From assembly GCA_029945375.1 (NCBI GenBank), contig JAQOTE010000027.1, positions 1 to 64,000 on the forward strand: a stretch of DNA of 64,000 bases. The letters run 5' to 3'. The notes under the pieces are model-generated. The model saw only the letters and a program-made list of their open reading frames with translations. It was not told the origin of the DNA and made no database searches. Positions 42,701 through 53,328 of this stretch are shown one piece after another (positions within the stretch are counted from its first letter, which is position 1; every line of letters starts with the position of its first letter). The DNA is from Agaricus subrufescens (lineage: Eukaryota > Basidiomycota > Agaricomycetes > Agaricales > Agaricaceae). The position numbers and the translations under genes are program-made.

Positions 42701-45700
42701 GCAGGTCAAGGCTCTCCGAGTTTGTTGAGGCATCACTAGGGTGGACTTGCTACCCCTCCTAGATAGGTGTCTAACACATTCTATTGAGGACAGTCATCGC
42801 GAGCTTAGCCACTCGTCGCGAAGGTTCTAATCGAAACGGCATAGGTCTGGAAGAGGTTTCTATTCAGTCGAGACTTGTTTCACATTTCTATTCTACCCCT
42901 ATTTTCATTTAATATTTAATCGAGACTCTTATTTTCACTTTCTTTCTGATTTATTCTCCCCACGAACCGCACTCGAGACTCGGTGTAATTCAAAGGGTTG
43001 CATTCGCATTCGATTTATATTTTTATATTTTATTTTTCCACATTCACACCGATCTAGTCTCTTCAGCGGTCCCCATTTAGGTTCTGCAAACAAGGCGTGA
43101 CCTTGAGTCTCGATTCCTTTCGCGTTCATCTTCTTTGGAAACTCAATCGCGTGACTTCTGGACCTTGCGGCTCGATCCATAATTTCGACGGTAAGGTCAC
43201 GGTCGCTCCAGAGAACGACGGCGCGCTCAACCTGACAAGGCACATATGTGAGAGGAAAGAGAAAGTGAGGAGCCTGGACACTTACCGCTGCCGCCGCAAT
43301 CGCGATTGCACCCCACGGCTCATGATTGATTGAGTCGTGGGTCAGTCCTGGCACCCAGGCCTTTTCGTCGGTAGCAAAGAGGGCGAAGTGCGCACTGAGT
43401 ACGTGCAAGAATGCATTGCTTTGGAACATACCCTTCGGAGGCTGGAAAACGAGATCACATCAATGACTTATCCCTTGATTATTTGACTCACACTTGTGTC
43501 AACATCTGCGAACAGGAAACGGCATCCGAGTTGATGCCAATCTGCCCAAGCAACACGGCTCTCATCCGAATCACCGAATACTTCCGGCCTACATTCGAAA
43601 ATCTTGTTGATTGCCCAAATAGCGGTCGACCTGAGCTTTGATTTCCAGTCGCTTATCTTTTGTACCAACTAGAAAAAAATATAAAAAACATCCGGGCAAT
43701 ATCAATGTTAGACTCGCCCGTTGATATTCTGCGCTTTTGACTCCAATCATATCACCATCCCGCTTGAGCGTATAACTGCTCCTAACAGTAGCCCGACAAA
43801 TAGTCTCCAGGGCATCAACGATAGCGCCTTGACTTTGATTCCAAGGGTCGTCTTGACTTGCAAGCCAGTTGAAGAACGTCGGCAGTACAAGTGTCTTCCA
43901 TACATCGACGGGTTGAGTGAGTTCAGTTGGAAGATGCTTGTTCTTGACGCGAACGCGGGCCTTTGAGTCAGAGGTGGGCTGGTCGATAGATTCAGTTTCA
44001 ACGGCATTTTCACTCTTCTTCGATCGGCGCTTCGTGCCACTCTTGTTACTGCTGGGTCGAGCTTTAGGGCTGTCGTCAATACGTACCATGAACTGCGAGT
44101 AAGAGGTTGATAAACAGACGATTTGAAACTTTGAATTTGAATATTACTTACTTGATTATCCAGCCGCCTTCCATCCTTCACCGGACTGCTCTTCGCGTGT
44201 AGGTACTCCTCACCTCGATCTTCATCTCGGTCGGATATCCCGCCAAGGTCGTTTACTGCATTAAAACGTTCATTGTCTTGCTCACCAGTCAAGCTGCGGC
44301 TACCAAGGCCAGTAAATTGTGTGGTAGGTAAGTCAGAGCGTTTCTTTCCTTTTGCTTTCGCCTTAGAGACAGAGGCCTTGCGATGATCCACCACCAGGGG
44401 GGGAGAAGCGGGCTCCTTGAGCCAATCATCAGAATCTGTATTGTTGCTACAGATTCATTGGGGGGTGCATGTTGAATCGCTTAGTAAAAGGATAGAGTCT
44501 CGAAGAACTTGTTTCACGACTTACCCTGAATAATGATCCCCACTTTTTACCCCGGGCCTCTTGTCATCAAGCAAATCAGAAGCACGAGCGCTGCCAGCGG
44601 CGGCGGCCGAAGAGTGTTCGCGCCTTCCATGGGCTTTGTGGCGGTGGAAGTTGGTAGAGTTGGGTGGGAACTTCATTTAGTCAGCGGTGCTGAACTTATA
44701 CGCATGCCCGCCTTAGCCTCATGTTCAGCAACACGCACCTTCGAGCTGTTTCTGTCCTCAACGTCCTGTCCCTCCTCTGCCCTTTTCTTTCCCTGTACCT
44801 TAGCGTTGAGATAGGATTTCTCCATGGCGATTTGAGGCGATAGCACGCTTTCCCTTGATAGCTGTAGGCATGGACAAGGTAAGTCATTGCCTTCGATCAA
44901 GGAGTATTTGTACTTACCTTCTCGTGGGGGCTCAAGCTCTCATAGTATTCGTCTCTATCGTGGATTGAAAAGTATTCCTTGTCAGGTGGTTGACTCCCAT
45001 CTCCCATTGAGTCCAGTATGTTGCCATAGTATTCTCGCTCGATCATCATTGACAATACAAAGTCATTTTCAGCGCCCTCCATACACTGCTCTTTATAGTC
45101 ATCAAACGTCTCATTGGGCCATGGGGCTCTGAGCTTAGTGGATCGATATTTAGTAGGAAGGACAGGCGAATCGCGAGGAGACATTTCAATCTCTACGAGG
45201 CCAGTGCCCTTATCAACTGCCATGATTGTGTCGTCCTCGAGGTCCATTCCACTGACACTACTAGGCCTTGCACTTGGATTATACTCGGAGCCCGAAGATC
45301 CCAAGCTTTGGTGGTTCAAGTCTCCGCGCTCGTCATCAGTTGATTCGATGTTCATCATTACTCCTCTCCCTTTCAGACTGCCTGTCCCTGTACCTTGACC
45401 TTTACCACACGCTCCTTGTTTGGTCATGAAGCCATGCTCAGCATTCGCAGCGTGTTCTTCCTCAAGTTCAAAACCAGCATTGGATGATCTTTCCCCCATG
45501 TCGTCATCAAATAGATCTACCAGCGACTTTTCTTGAAGAGGTGAGAAAGGTACAACATCTCCTTTCGTAAAATCAACTGTGCTGACGCTAGCGGTAGGCT
45601 TTTTGCTCGTAGTTTTATCCGTTATCACGTGCTCAGTACGTTGTCCTTGGCTTCTCAAGTTGAGTTTAGGAACAGGGATCGTTGACATCGTGCGTGCTTT

Positions 45701-46551
45701 CATATTGCTTTGTAAGTGGCTGCCACATCGCATACGCTTTGCTGAAGGTGATCTTATGGATTCAGTGTTAGGATCCTGCAATGTGGCATGTCAGGTCAGA
45801 TGTCGTATTTGTTTTTACAGTGTCCAATAGCTTGAACTAACTGTAGGGTCATAAGTATGTGCTCGTTTTGTCACCAAGTCCATGTGTTGATGGTTGCCAT
45901 TATTAGATATCGTTTTTGCTGGCGCTGCATTGTCCGAGCCTTTGACTACTGTGACCAGTGGGGTGTCACTTGCAGCCGCTTGCTCTAATTTCTTGGCTTC
46001 AATAGCTTTCCGAACCTTCAAAGTTGTGCGTGGGGCTCTGGATTTTTTTCTGCCTGGCGTAGTAGCTTCAACATCACGATGGCAATTCACCGGACTTTCT
46101 GTCGGTTCTACTTGATGTTCTCCATCAGAGTCATCATCGGTATTGAGGTCACCACCTGGTACAATGCAAGCTCACGATCAACAGGTATGCTCTTTACTAC
46201 AATGTGAAGAGCCGTACCTTTGTTTACATCACTGCCGATACTTTGAACAGAAACCTTTCCTGGCCTCTTTCGTGACTTCAAGGCACCTTGATGGGTGCCA
46301 TTGTCTCCTTGTTTGGCTCCAGCTCTACTGGCGGCGCGCGTAGTCCCTACTGGGGTTGCACTGGACGCGTCGCTGTGTAGTTTTGCCTGCCTTACTTCAA
46401 TTTCAGATACTTGCGCGATACCTTCCTCAGAGGGCATCTCTTTCCCTTTTCGCGTCTTCCCTTTACGCCTCGTCTTCTTTGGTGACATCGCCTGAAGGAG
46501 CACAAGTGCCGGTCGCTTGGTTTTGTTCGCCTCACGAGTTGTCATCGGCAT
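33708..46551 (-). CDS. Accessory gene of the Plavaka transposon, split by elements D and E
   Basis: Divergent partner of the transposase; function unknown. N-terminal exons from ATG 46551 (MPMTTREANKTKRP) are Lys/Arg- and Ser-rich with SPKKTRRKGKTRKGKE. The globular part has VDVWKTLVLPTFFNWLASQD, KLRSTAIWAINKIFECRPEV, SDESRVAWADWHQLGCRFLF, MFQSNAFLHVLSAHFALFAT, GAIAIAAAAVERAVVLWSD and HAIEFPKKMNAKG. This resembles uncharacterised (DUF-type) agaricomycete proteins; I do not assert a family number. Solo LTR E (41687-43065) lies within an exon: removing it with one GCGG joins FAEPKWGP to HTQYYLRNIRAKVKKGTW. Ty3 D lies in an intron near 41,290/34,449. C-terminal exons are at 34,0xx-34,44x and 33708-33926 (ending SSRRR). 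Many short introns; exon ends only partly resolved. Confidence 0.65.
34450..34740 (-). repeat. Element D 3' LTR
   Basis: 291 bp, TGTTACGACC...GATTGTAACA. Pairs with 40998-41289. Confidence 0.95.
34781..35704 (-). CDS. Extra ORF 2 of element D (307 aa, unknown)
   Basis: Sense-oriented ORF between pol and the 3' LTR, in the position where env-like genes lie. MNPSTNPNLRTIAIPVDQPL start; helical N-terminal half (LRILHAMAQLREIGASVIQL; HFNKILAELNKIANTHIEF), a Pro-rich acidic linker (PKQEDNPMDEDSDKENKPPG), then a second domain with YKSPEERTTYWNVIL and GFNEKTDRWVMADTKRK. No signal peptide or transmembrane segment, so not an envelope protein. Intact although gag-pol is broken. Its own TATA box lies about 90 bp upstream. 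Family not recognised. Confidence 0.65.
   Translation of the reverse strand: MNPSTNPNLRTIAIPVDQPLHAEYIQRRHSTLSRRHYLLRILHAMAQLREIGASVIQLNNNAQNIAGTVISPIRLCGGDEGIVAKHFNKILAELNKIANTHIEFNAHSIACHSARMLDVLDQVRSAEELAAADAICKLYRLEPETRPNTPPAKVIPVPDPTPLPIPKQEDNPMDEDSDKENKPPGLVRVSNIHSPELAEEADCLYRYLNFIPPATMPTEIKPPTTYAFAHNNNRYKSPEERTTYWNVILTVLLMKKGKDETFKGLPARIIVGGRDNAPHFIGFNEKTDRWVMADTKRKLLNNLFAHI
35795..35802 (-). promoter_or_regulatory. TATA box before extra ORF 2 of element D
   Basis: Minus-strand TATAAAAA, 91 bp upstream of the ATG at 35704, in the gap between the two extra ORFs. Confidence 0.5.
35831..36235 (-). CDS. Extra ORF 1 of element D (134 aa, unknown)
   Basis: I start at ATG 36235 (MSTQNTAETLTTPEQEAYHN); the longer frame from 36304 would read through the TATA box. 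Mostly helical and charged: FRSSAKRELIEIYSAV, then KVMRKERQLIKKIIRKLQMM and EDELKDLTEEI, a likely coiled coil, then a Trp/Gly-rich tail (GWAANGTWGDGWEAP). Starts about 65 bp after the pol stop. No family recognised. Confidence 0.6.
   Translation of the reverse strand: MSTQNTAETLTTPEQEAYHNLIIDSFRSSAKRELIEIYSAVTDVDNRYAHTYVPLIYDRPKGVNPANDEEKDHMVKVMRKERQLIKKIIRKLQMMEDELKDLTEEINPNAHGWAANGTWGDGWEAPAEENNQQQ
36292..36299 (-). promoter_or_regulatory. TATA box before extra ORF 1 of element D
   Basis: Minus-strand TATAAAAG, 57 bp upstream of ATG 36235 and directly after the pol stop (36301-36303). Confidence 0.55.
36301..39788 (-). pseudogene. Element D Pol with multiple TGA stops
   Basis: In order: protease (MLDSGCTHTCIDKRTV), RT (FFIPKKDGSLRLCQDYRKLN; catalytic NYIDDFAIP), RNase H (FRLETDASNIGIGAVLSQEQ; WTDHENLKYF), integrase (EEISIDMIGPLP, IISDRGPQFASKFMKEL, TYHPQTDGQTERINQEVESY) and a C-terminal chromodomain (YEVEEIRRHRKKGRGTQYLV, HWKGYDNSEDTW). 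It is in the -1 frame relative to gag. In-frame stops: two adjacent TGA after FANFY (about 38,387-38,392; the family motif is FYRRFI), one after DEPKL (about 37,567) and one after ELEKT (about 36,811). All fit CGA-to-TGA change. Confidence 0.9.
39789..40919 (-). pseudogene. Element D Gag with TGA stops
   Basis: Starts at ATG 40919 (MSTDDSELFGIDF). Acidic N-terminal part; capsid region VMEPRFFHGDRNKFNDWWRG, LLVTNRLRGEIPGWFAKKWE, IESFKQGNLHTNDFLVKFV; two zinc knuckles CLKCGKFGHIKKEC and CYNCGKPGHIAKVC. In-frame TGA codons interrupt it near 40,856, 40,105 (two adjacent) and between the knuckles (about 39,960). It ends with TAG at 39789, where pol is open in the -1 frame (GAT TTT CCC AAA overlap). 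Confidence 0.85.
40998..41289 (-). repeat. Element D 5' LTR
   Basis: 292 bp, pairs with 34450-34740; followed by the ATGAT duplication at 41290-41294. Confidence 0.95.
41687..43065 (+). mobile_element. Solo LTR E (1379 bp), diverged relative of the element C LTR
   Basis: TGTTACGG...TCTCTTCA flanked by GCGG at 41683-41686 and 43066-43069; its removal restores an exon of the Plavaka accessory gene. Its first bases TGTTACGGCCCCAGCCGTTT parallel the minus-strand start of LTR C, TGATACGGCCCGCGCCGTTT. Both contain CTCCCCACGAAC near the other end (42956 here). E is therefore in the opposite orientation to C. The motif TCGAGACT recurs (41919, 42091, 42348, 42868, 42919, 42973). Confidence 0.88.
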
Positions 46552-46866
46552 TCTTTCTGATACAATAGTAAGCTACCTGCACAACCGTTTCTCAATAAGT
46601 CACTCACTAATGTTACTTGAGCAGACGTATACGCTAGATTCAAAGACAACGTTGTGGGGGTAGCTGTAATGGCGGTAAGAATGAACCTGTGGCCATGTTA
46701 TGTCAAAGTTCAAACTCTTTGCTGCCAATATTGGCAGGGCCTTGGGGGTACGTACCTTACACATAATTCAGTAAGTCACGCTGGCAGGATACTCAGGCTG
46801 AAACTGGTAGTGATTATTTGATCTATTCCTCATTAGGTACCGGCTCCTACTGCCTCCGTGTCCTCC
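46552..46866. promoter_or_regulatory. Divergent promoter of the Plavaka accessory gene and transposase
   Basis: 315 bp between the two start codons. It contains the perfect 16-bp palindrome CTGCCAATATTGGCAG at 46722-46737, in which a CCAAT box is present on each strand. Confidence 0.5.
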
Positions 46867-49800
46867 ATGCCCACAACCATGACCTCGAATGATGAGCCTG
46901 AGCCTTTTTCGATCTCCTGCCCTTTCGCCGATTGCAAAAAGTGGGTCAAGAGCAAGCGAGGTCTCAAACAACATATTATACACAAGCACACCACCCACAC
47001 GACTCAGAACCCCAACCCGTCACCAGAACTTGGATCGGGTATGCCACGGTTAAATAGTTCTAATAACACTACCAGCATGGCTGATGATATTTTTTTTCTT
47101 TCTCAGATTGTAATGTGGCGCTTGGCGGTGAGGTTTTGGACAACGACTATGCAATGTCGGTAAGAAATCATTTGCCTCATCATGTCCATCAACATTATAA
47201 CCAAATCATACCCTAAGGCTCATAGCAACGGTTCCGGCACAGACTCTGATGCTGTCAGTAGATTGAATTTTGCGGGGCTGAAACCTGGAGCCGAAGATAC
47301 TATGTCGGAGCATCAAAGCCTTCGAATGCCCTTGTCTACACGAAACACGATACCAGCCGCCTCGTCAGCTGGGACTCAACGGTCTCAGCAGCCATCTGTA
47401 GCAGGAGCGTTTTCTCCTGCCACTCCTTTAGTTCTAGATCCCCAAGCTCGTCCAAGCTATCACAGCCAACCCGAGATATCATCCAGCGCAGGTCTTGATG
47501 AGAATTTTAATGAACGTACGTCCTATTGTAACATTTTGTTATCGTTTTTATTGAATTGAAACAAGACTACAACCGTCATCCGCCCTCAGAAACTTCTCAG
47601 GTCGTAGCCACGTCATCAGACACCCCAGAAGTAGACGATGGACCCCACTTGAGGCGTGTTCATCATCCATTTCTAACGGGTGAGTAATGATCTTTTATAG
47701 CTACGTGGTACACAACTTCAACTTACACTGGAACATAGGTGCACCTTGTGATGCAGGTGGACGTTTACTCCCTCTTGGTGTACCCCCAACACAGCCTATC
47801 GATCATCAAGACACAGACTGGTTTCCATTCAAAAATAGGCATCAGTTCGAGACTGCTGAATTCCTGTATTCGAGCAAGGAGATGTCAGCTGGAAAAATCA
47901 ATGAGCTCATGCGCCTTTGGGCTGGTAGAGACGGGAGTTCACCATTCACCAACCACAAACATCTCTATGCCACTATTGATGCAATCCCGTATGGTGAGGT
48001 ATCATGGCAGTCTGCCACTATCACATATACGGGTGGACTCGACGTACCAGAACCTGAACCGGAACTGTGCCCAGCTTGGATGGAGGCAGAGTACCCAATC
48101 CACTACCATGATCCTCTTGCCGTTGTAGAAACACTCATAAAGAACCCCGACTTCGAAGGAGAGTTTGATTATTCGCCCTATCATGAATACTTTGATTCTA
48201 AGCATCGCTTCCAACATTTTATGTCTGGTGACTGGGCATGGAGACAAGCGGTAAGCCTTTCTGTCTCTATGATTCACTCTTAACTCTAACATAATACTCT
48301 TCTAGGATGAGATTAGCCAGGATCCTTGTACTCATGATGCAATGTTTGTTCCGATAATACTCAGAAGTGATAAGACGACAGTTTCAGTAGGCTCTGGTGA
48401 TAATTCATATTGGCCACTCTATCTGTCTATTGGGAACATCCATAATAACACCCGTCGTACTCGATGTGGTGGAATTGTACTCATAGGTTTCCTTCACGAC
48501 ATTAAGAGTAAGTCATATTCAATTTCATTTAACTTTCAAATGACAAGTACACTATTAGCCGAGGCACAATACAGAAACACGACTGCATTTCGAAAGTTCA
48601 AATGCCAGCTGCTTCATTCATCACTTCAACATATCCTCTCAAGTCTTAAACCAGCTATGACAAGACCGCGGGTGGTGAAATGTTGGGATGGGCATTTTCG
48701 GAGGGCGATTTTCAGCTTAGGGCCCTACATTGCAGACTATCCCGAGCAGTGTGCACTAGCTTGCATTGTACAAAACTGGTGCACCAGGTAAGTGTGCATT
48801 TATTCGATTACATCTATCTATATACTCAGATAAGTAATAGATGTCTCGCACTACCATCACTTGGCCTTTGTGTACCTCCAGGCGAGCCCACCATCCCCCG
48901 TACTGTAGAACATACAGTTGCACTTGTGAAGCATTTCGAGCTTGGGGTACTCTGGGAAGAGTATGGACTCATTGGAGACATTATTGTAAGCACATGTTCC
49001 TCTTTTTTTACCACATTTATATCTCATTTCACTAGCCCTTTACAGAATATTTCCCTCGGGCTTCTATCTACGAAAATTTGTCACTGGATATCCTTCATCA
49101 GCTCATAAAAGGAACTTTTAAAGATCACCTGATTGACTGGACAGAGAAATATATACATGCTCATGCTGATTCACCTTGAAAAGCAAAAGAAATTCTTGAT
49201 GATATAGACCACCGGTAAGTAGCCATTTTGATACTATACTTTTCTATTGTGAGTGACATGGCACTAGTATCTCGATTGCACCACCTTTCACAGGTCTTCG
49301 AAATTTCCCTACTGGCCGTGAATTCAACCAGTGGACTGGAAATGATTCAAAGGCCTTAATGAAGGTTTGTATATTTCTCCGGCTTAGCCTGGAGTCTTTC
49401 TGATTCATATACTTATAGATATACCTGGCAGCTCTTGCTGGTTATGTTCCAATGGAAATCATCTGTACATTTCGTGCATTTATTGAGTTCACTTATATCG
49501 TTCGTCGCAAAATAATTGACTCAGATGATCTCAAGGATCTTCAAGATGCACATAGCCGCTTCCAAAAGTATCGTGATATTTTTGTCACATCTGGTATTCG
49601 ACCAGATAACTCTACACCCCCTCGTCAACATGCTATGGACCATTATCTTTTTCTTATCCAAGCATTTGGTGCTCCTAATGGGCTCTGCTCCTCTATTACT
49701 GAATCAATGCATATTGAAGCTGTCAAAGATCCATACCGAAGGTCTAACTGGCATAAAGCACTTGATCAGATCCTCCAAGTGAATCGGCGGTCTAGTGCTC

Positions 49801-50740
49801 TAGCTGCAGCCCGGATTCATTTTGAGAAACTTGGTATGCTTGATACATCTCTATAAAGTATGTTCTATTTAATGAATATACTTTTTCTATAACACTCACA
49901 CTTGTTATATACCAGATCTTGGCCAGCCAAAGGATAATACTCTGTCACTTGGTGGCAGTAGAGAGGGTGATAGTGATGATGAAGAGAATAATGAGACACC
50001 TGTTGGAATACAGAAAGGGAGGAATAGAGTTGCTCCTGCAAGGAGGACAACTGGTATGTGTCTCCTCAATACTAGAATCAATATATTATCTCTAATATAT
50101 ACTCTAGCAAACAAAGTACCTTTTGCATCAATTGCTACTAACTTTTCACATGAAAAGTTTGACCGGCTCCTCCATTTGTATCTGTGTAATTGTGATGATG
50201 ATATCACATTTGACCAGTGCATGTCTCTTCTAGTCACAACCTTTCCATCTGCAGTCGCTCACTTTTATGCACCAAGTGATGTTAGATCCCCCAATGGTGT
50301 GAAAGCAGAGCGGATTCGGGCTGTTGATTCCTGGCGTGGGGGACCTAGGCGCTTTGACACTGTGTTCATCAGAGATCACCCTGGTGCTAACACAATTAGC
50401 AGTGGACTGAGTATTGCTCGTGTTCATTGTTTTTTTTCATTTAGTTTCCAGGACAAAGAGCATGTGTGTGCTCTTGTTCGTAAGTATCGTTATATCAAGA
50501 CACATCCTGATGAAGACACAGGAATGTGGATGGTCCGCCCTTGTTTTCGTGGTGCTCATCCTGACTTTCATATTATTCCTCTGTCTTCAATTTACTGAGC
50601 AGCTCATCTTCTCCCATACTTTGAAGATGACTTCACAGTTCCCCGAGGATCCTCATCCATGACATCACTTGACAATTTTTGGACATTTTATGTCAACAAA
50701 TATATTGATCATCATGCATTTGAGATTGCACAATGATATT
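46867..50740 (+). pseudogene. Plavaka transposase, interrupted by nonsense codons
   Basis: Start ATG 46867. The N-terminal C2H2-like finger CPFADCKKWVKSKRGLKQH..HKH is typical of Plavaka proteins. Exons carry LPLGVPPTQPIDHQDTDWFP, WAGRDGSSPFTNHKHLYATI, WMEAEYPIHYHDPLAVVETL, VPIILRSDKTTVSVGSGDNS, YWPLYLSIGNIHNNTRRTRC, CALACIVQNWC, ILHQLIKGTFKDHLIDWTEK, NFPTGREFNQWTGNDSKALM, PRQHAMDHYLFLIQAFGAPN and, near the C end, RFDTVFIRDHPGANTISSGL and GMWMVRPCFRGAHPDFHIIP. In-frame stops: TGA near 49,178 (HADSP/KAKE), TAA near 49,856 (DTSL), TGA near 50,596, and TGA near 50,735. About ten short introns. The element is probably non-autonomous now. Confidence 0.85.
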
Positions 50741-50799
50741 GGTAAGTGTATAATTGCCCACACTTTCAAAAGCTAACAGCAGTCTTTCAGATAATTTAG

Positions 50800-51240
50800 A
50801 CTTTCATAATGTTTAGCACAATTCTAATAGAGATACTTATGACAATTACTGTTACTTATCCCAAGACAGTGGTTCTACTTATAATATTTGGTGTTACTTA
50901 TGACATTTACTGTTACTTATTCTAAGACAGTGGTTCTACTTATGATATTTAGTATTACTTATTCCAAGATGGTTCTACTTATGACATTTACTGTGACTTA
51001 TTCTAAGATAGTCCGACTTATTGTCATGAAAGCTACTTATGCTACCAAATACTGTATATGATTCTTACTTAGTGACCATATGAAATGACTTAATGCTTTA
51101 TGATGTGTCTTAGGACAATGTAGAAGAACAACAAACTTATAAAATTTGTTTTTTCCTTAAACATGTACTTAATGTACCTTAAGCACCTTATGCAATGTTG
51201 AATAAGGCATGATTAAGTCAATCTGTCCTAAGTCATACTA
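50800..51240. repeat. Right subterminal repeats of the Plavaka element
   Basis: Imperfect tandem units of about 50-55 bp built from ACTTATGACATTTACTGTTA and CTAAGACAGTGGTTCT (starts about 50,835, 50,888, 50,940, 50,985), then CTTAA-rich sequence up to the inferred terminus. No ORF. Confidence 0.65.
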
Positions 51241-51264
51241 AGGACTGAAACGTTTTCCTGATGT

Positions 51265-51973
51265 CATCCTTTGTATGACCATTGCCGTCCGCTAAGCCCA
51301 TTTCCATCAAGGTGTTGTTTTTGGCAGGTGGTACTGCAAGGGCGTAATCGAGGAGGTCTAAATCGTTGAATGTGATTTGTTGTCGATCAGAGGGAATGAC
51401 CCAGCGGGCTTCGTGATTGTCCCAATAAACGTAACCGAAGGGTGTGTTTTGATGATGGTTGAAAATGCGAGCGAATTCAGAATAACCAACAGGCTGGGTG
51501 ACCGTGAAGTTGCCTTTACGAATGTGCCCATCGAAGATGTTGTAAGATCGCATTAAAGCGGGTGAGAAATGATGATAGACCGGGGGTTTGGACGCAAAAC
51601 CCGGGTCGGTGGTATCCTTGATGGTCCATAATGCGGGTTCCCATGCGTAGATGAATGGGAAATTGCTTTTGAGCATATTTATAAGAGTCCTAGGGGGGCG
51701 CCAGTCTATCTCGGGCATGTTGTGTGAAATGAAACAGGAGAGAGTATCTGTGGGAGAAGAGTGGTGAGTCGAGAGTGGATTATGTTGAGTCGCTGTACTT
51801 GGATACTCGCAAGAGCGTTTAAATGCATCTTGCATTCCTACATATCCGAGCAGGATCTGTTCATCGTCTAGACAAGTGTCATTTTCCTTTCCGGTTAACT
51901 CGTCTACACTGTTTATTCCTTGTGCCTCAAAATATTGTTTTAGTGCAGTTAAATGATCCACTTTGTGATACGG
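51265..51973 (-). CDS. Element A Pol, segment after the integrase (between nested insertions)
   Basis: Minus-strand frame continuing from 53329 once the solo LTR and one ACGG are removed: GDVTWLP joins YHKVDHLTALKQYFEAQGI. The segment contains INSVDELTGKEND, DEQILLGYVGMQDAFKRSC, DWRPPRTLINMLKSNFPFIY, FDGHIRKGNFTVTQPVGYS and NTPFGYVYWDNHEARWVIPS. It has no catalytic motif and is a C-terminal extension of unknown role. The reading then passes into 11466 after the Plavaka. Confidence 0.8.
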
Positions 51974-53324
51974 TGTAGAGGTAGTAAATGAAACGTTAAG
52001 GGTGTAGCTAGTTTAATTAACACACCCCACTTCACTAACTAGTACTCGTAAATGCAAATTTGTGGGGAGATATTCGAGAGAAAAGGTTATTTCGAAGTTA
52101 AAGTTAATAAAGAAGGAATTTCAAATAAAAGGATCCTCAAACTTGTTCTAGCTACGGACGGGCCGAAGGGCTACGTGAACTTTGAACTCTAGCTACTGCA
52201 TTGTAGCCAGGCTAAGTCACACCAATGACGTTTAATGAAGAGCTGCGATGATCTAACTCGCCAGTTATCCACCGACTCCGCAATTACAACTCAAGCTAGC
52301 ACTGACTTACACCTCTGCTGGATATAAGCGTGCGATGGTAGCCTAGCTAGTCTCTTAAACTATCGTATCACTGGCAACTTAGTGAATTCTCTGAGCGGGT
52401 AACGTCTCTGACGTGAACTGCTGAACTAGTCTGAGTTTTCCTAGAAGCTCTCTCTCAAGCTAGTTGTTATTCACTTATTAGATCGCTACTTTACAAATCA
52501 CGATCCTCAAAGCTAGACGTGGGCAGGAGATTGCTTGCCTTTCTTGACGCTAGCTAGAGGGTTTTTATATTCACATTATGCGTACAAATATTAACAAAGT
52601 AGTTCTACTATTACTAAGGGTATCATATGGACTGGGCTGAGGGTACGGATAGATCCTATCTGCACCAATCATCATGGTTGGAGCAGGTGCTGCCTGACGT
52701 CGATTAGCACCTTACCCCTTCCAACTAACAATGGTAGCTAGTCCTCATTGTGCTACCCCTGGCATCCACATGGGTACGTTGTCAGGTTTCAGAATGCCGA
52801 AGGCCGCTTGGCTGAACGTTCTATCCATTCAGATTTGTTATCGATATGTGATGAGAATCCTAATCGGTGATATGTCCGGCTAGCTAGTGGGTCCACGATA
52901 ATCTGATGGGATTTCAGCTCACTAGTTTGTGTGATAGCCGTTCCCTGTCCGAGCTGATGTCTTCTGCAGGTCAACTGCTTTGAATAGTATATCTCAGGAG
53001 GAGTGATCTGTAGTTTTGCTAAGCATAAATCGACGTTTCGTCTAGGTAGCTAGAGCGTCACCGTCGTATTTCGGCCTAACTAGTTGTCACCACCAGATCT
53101 AATGCCTCTACTCGGATCATTCCTGGTAGCTAGTGACTATATTTGCCTTACACGGTACAGTTTTCCCATATAAGAGTCAAGGCGGATTTATTAGACTACG
53201 AGATATACTATTGAGGTGTCGAGAGATGGTTAGGTTCTGACCCTGCACCTTAGCTAGTGGGTGTTATACCCTTGTAAATACTAGCTAGTACATTTCTACA
53301 CGTAAAACGGCGCGGGCCGTATCA
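51974..53324 (-). mobile_element. Solo LTR of the element C family
   Basis: 1351 bp, same ends as the C LTRs (TGTAGAGG..GTATCA) and the same internal motifs, but with dozens of substitutions. Duplication ACGG at 51970-51973 and 53325-53328. It interrupts element A's pol and, like C, generated a 4-bp target duplication. Confidence 0.95.
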
Positions 53325-53328
53325 ACGG

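Larger units (their letters stand above)
11472..51264 (+). mobile_element. Plavaka-type DNA transposon (CACTA-related), carrying three later insertions
   Basis: Ends are inferred from inverted similarity (left ATCAGGAAAATGTTTTAG; right, reversed, ATCAGGAAAACGTTTCAG), from the 5-bp direct repeat CATCC outside them (11467-11471 and 51265-51269), and because removal restores element A's frame. The right end has two extra bases (AC, reversed) that the left lacks. Without copia B, Ty3 D and solo LTR E it is about 10 kb. It holds a plus-strand transposase (46867-50740) and a divergent minus-strand accessory gene (46551-33708). Both ends have AT-rich subterminal repeats. Exact termini are less certain than the frame restoration. 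Confidence 0.8.

Noticed and set aside
50835..51060. CRISPR-like direct repeats
   Set aside because: The units are imperfect, contiguous and AT-rich without regular spacers; they are subterminal repeats of a transposon in a eukaryote.
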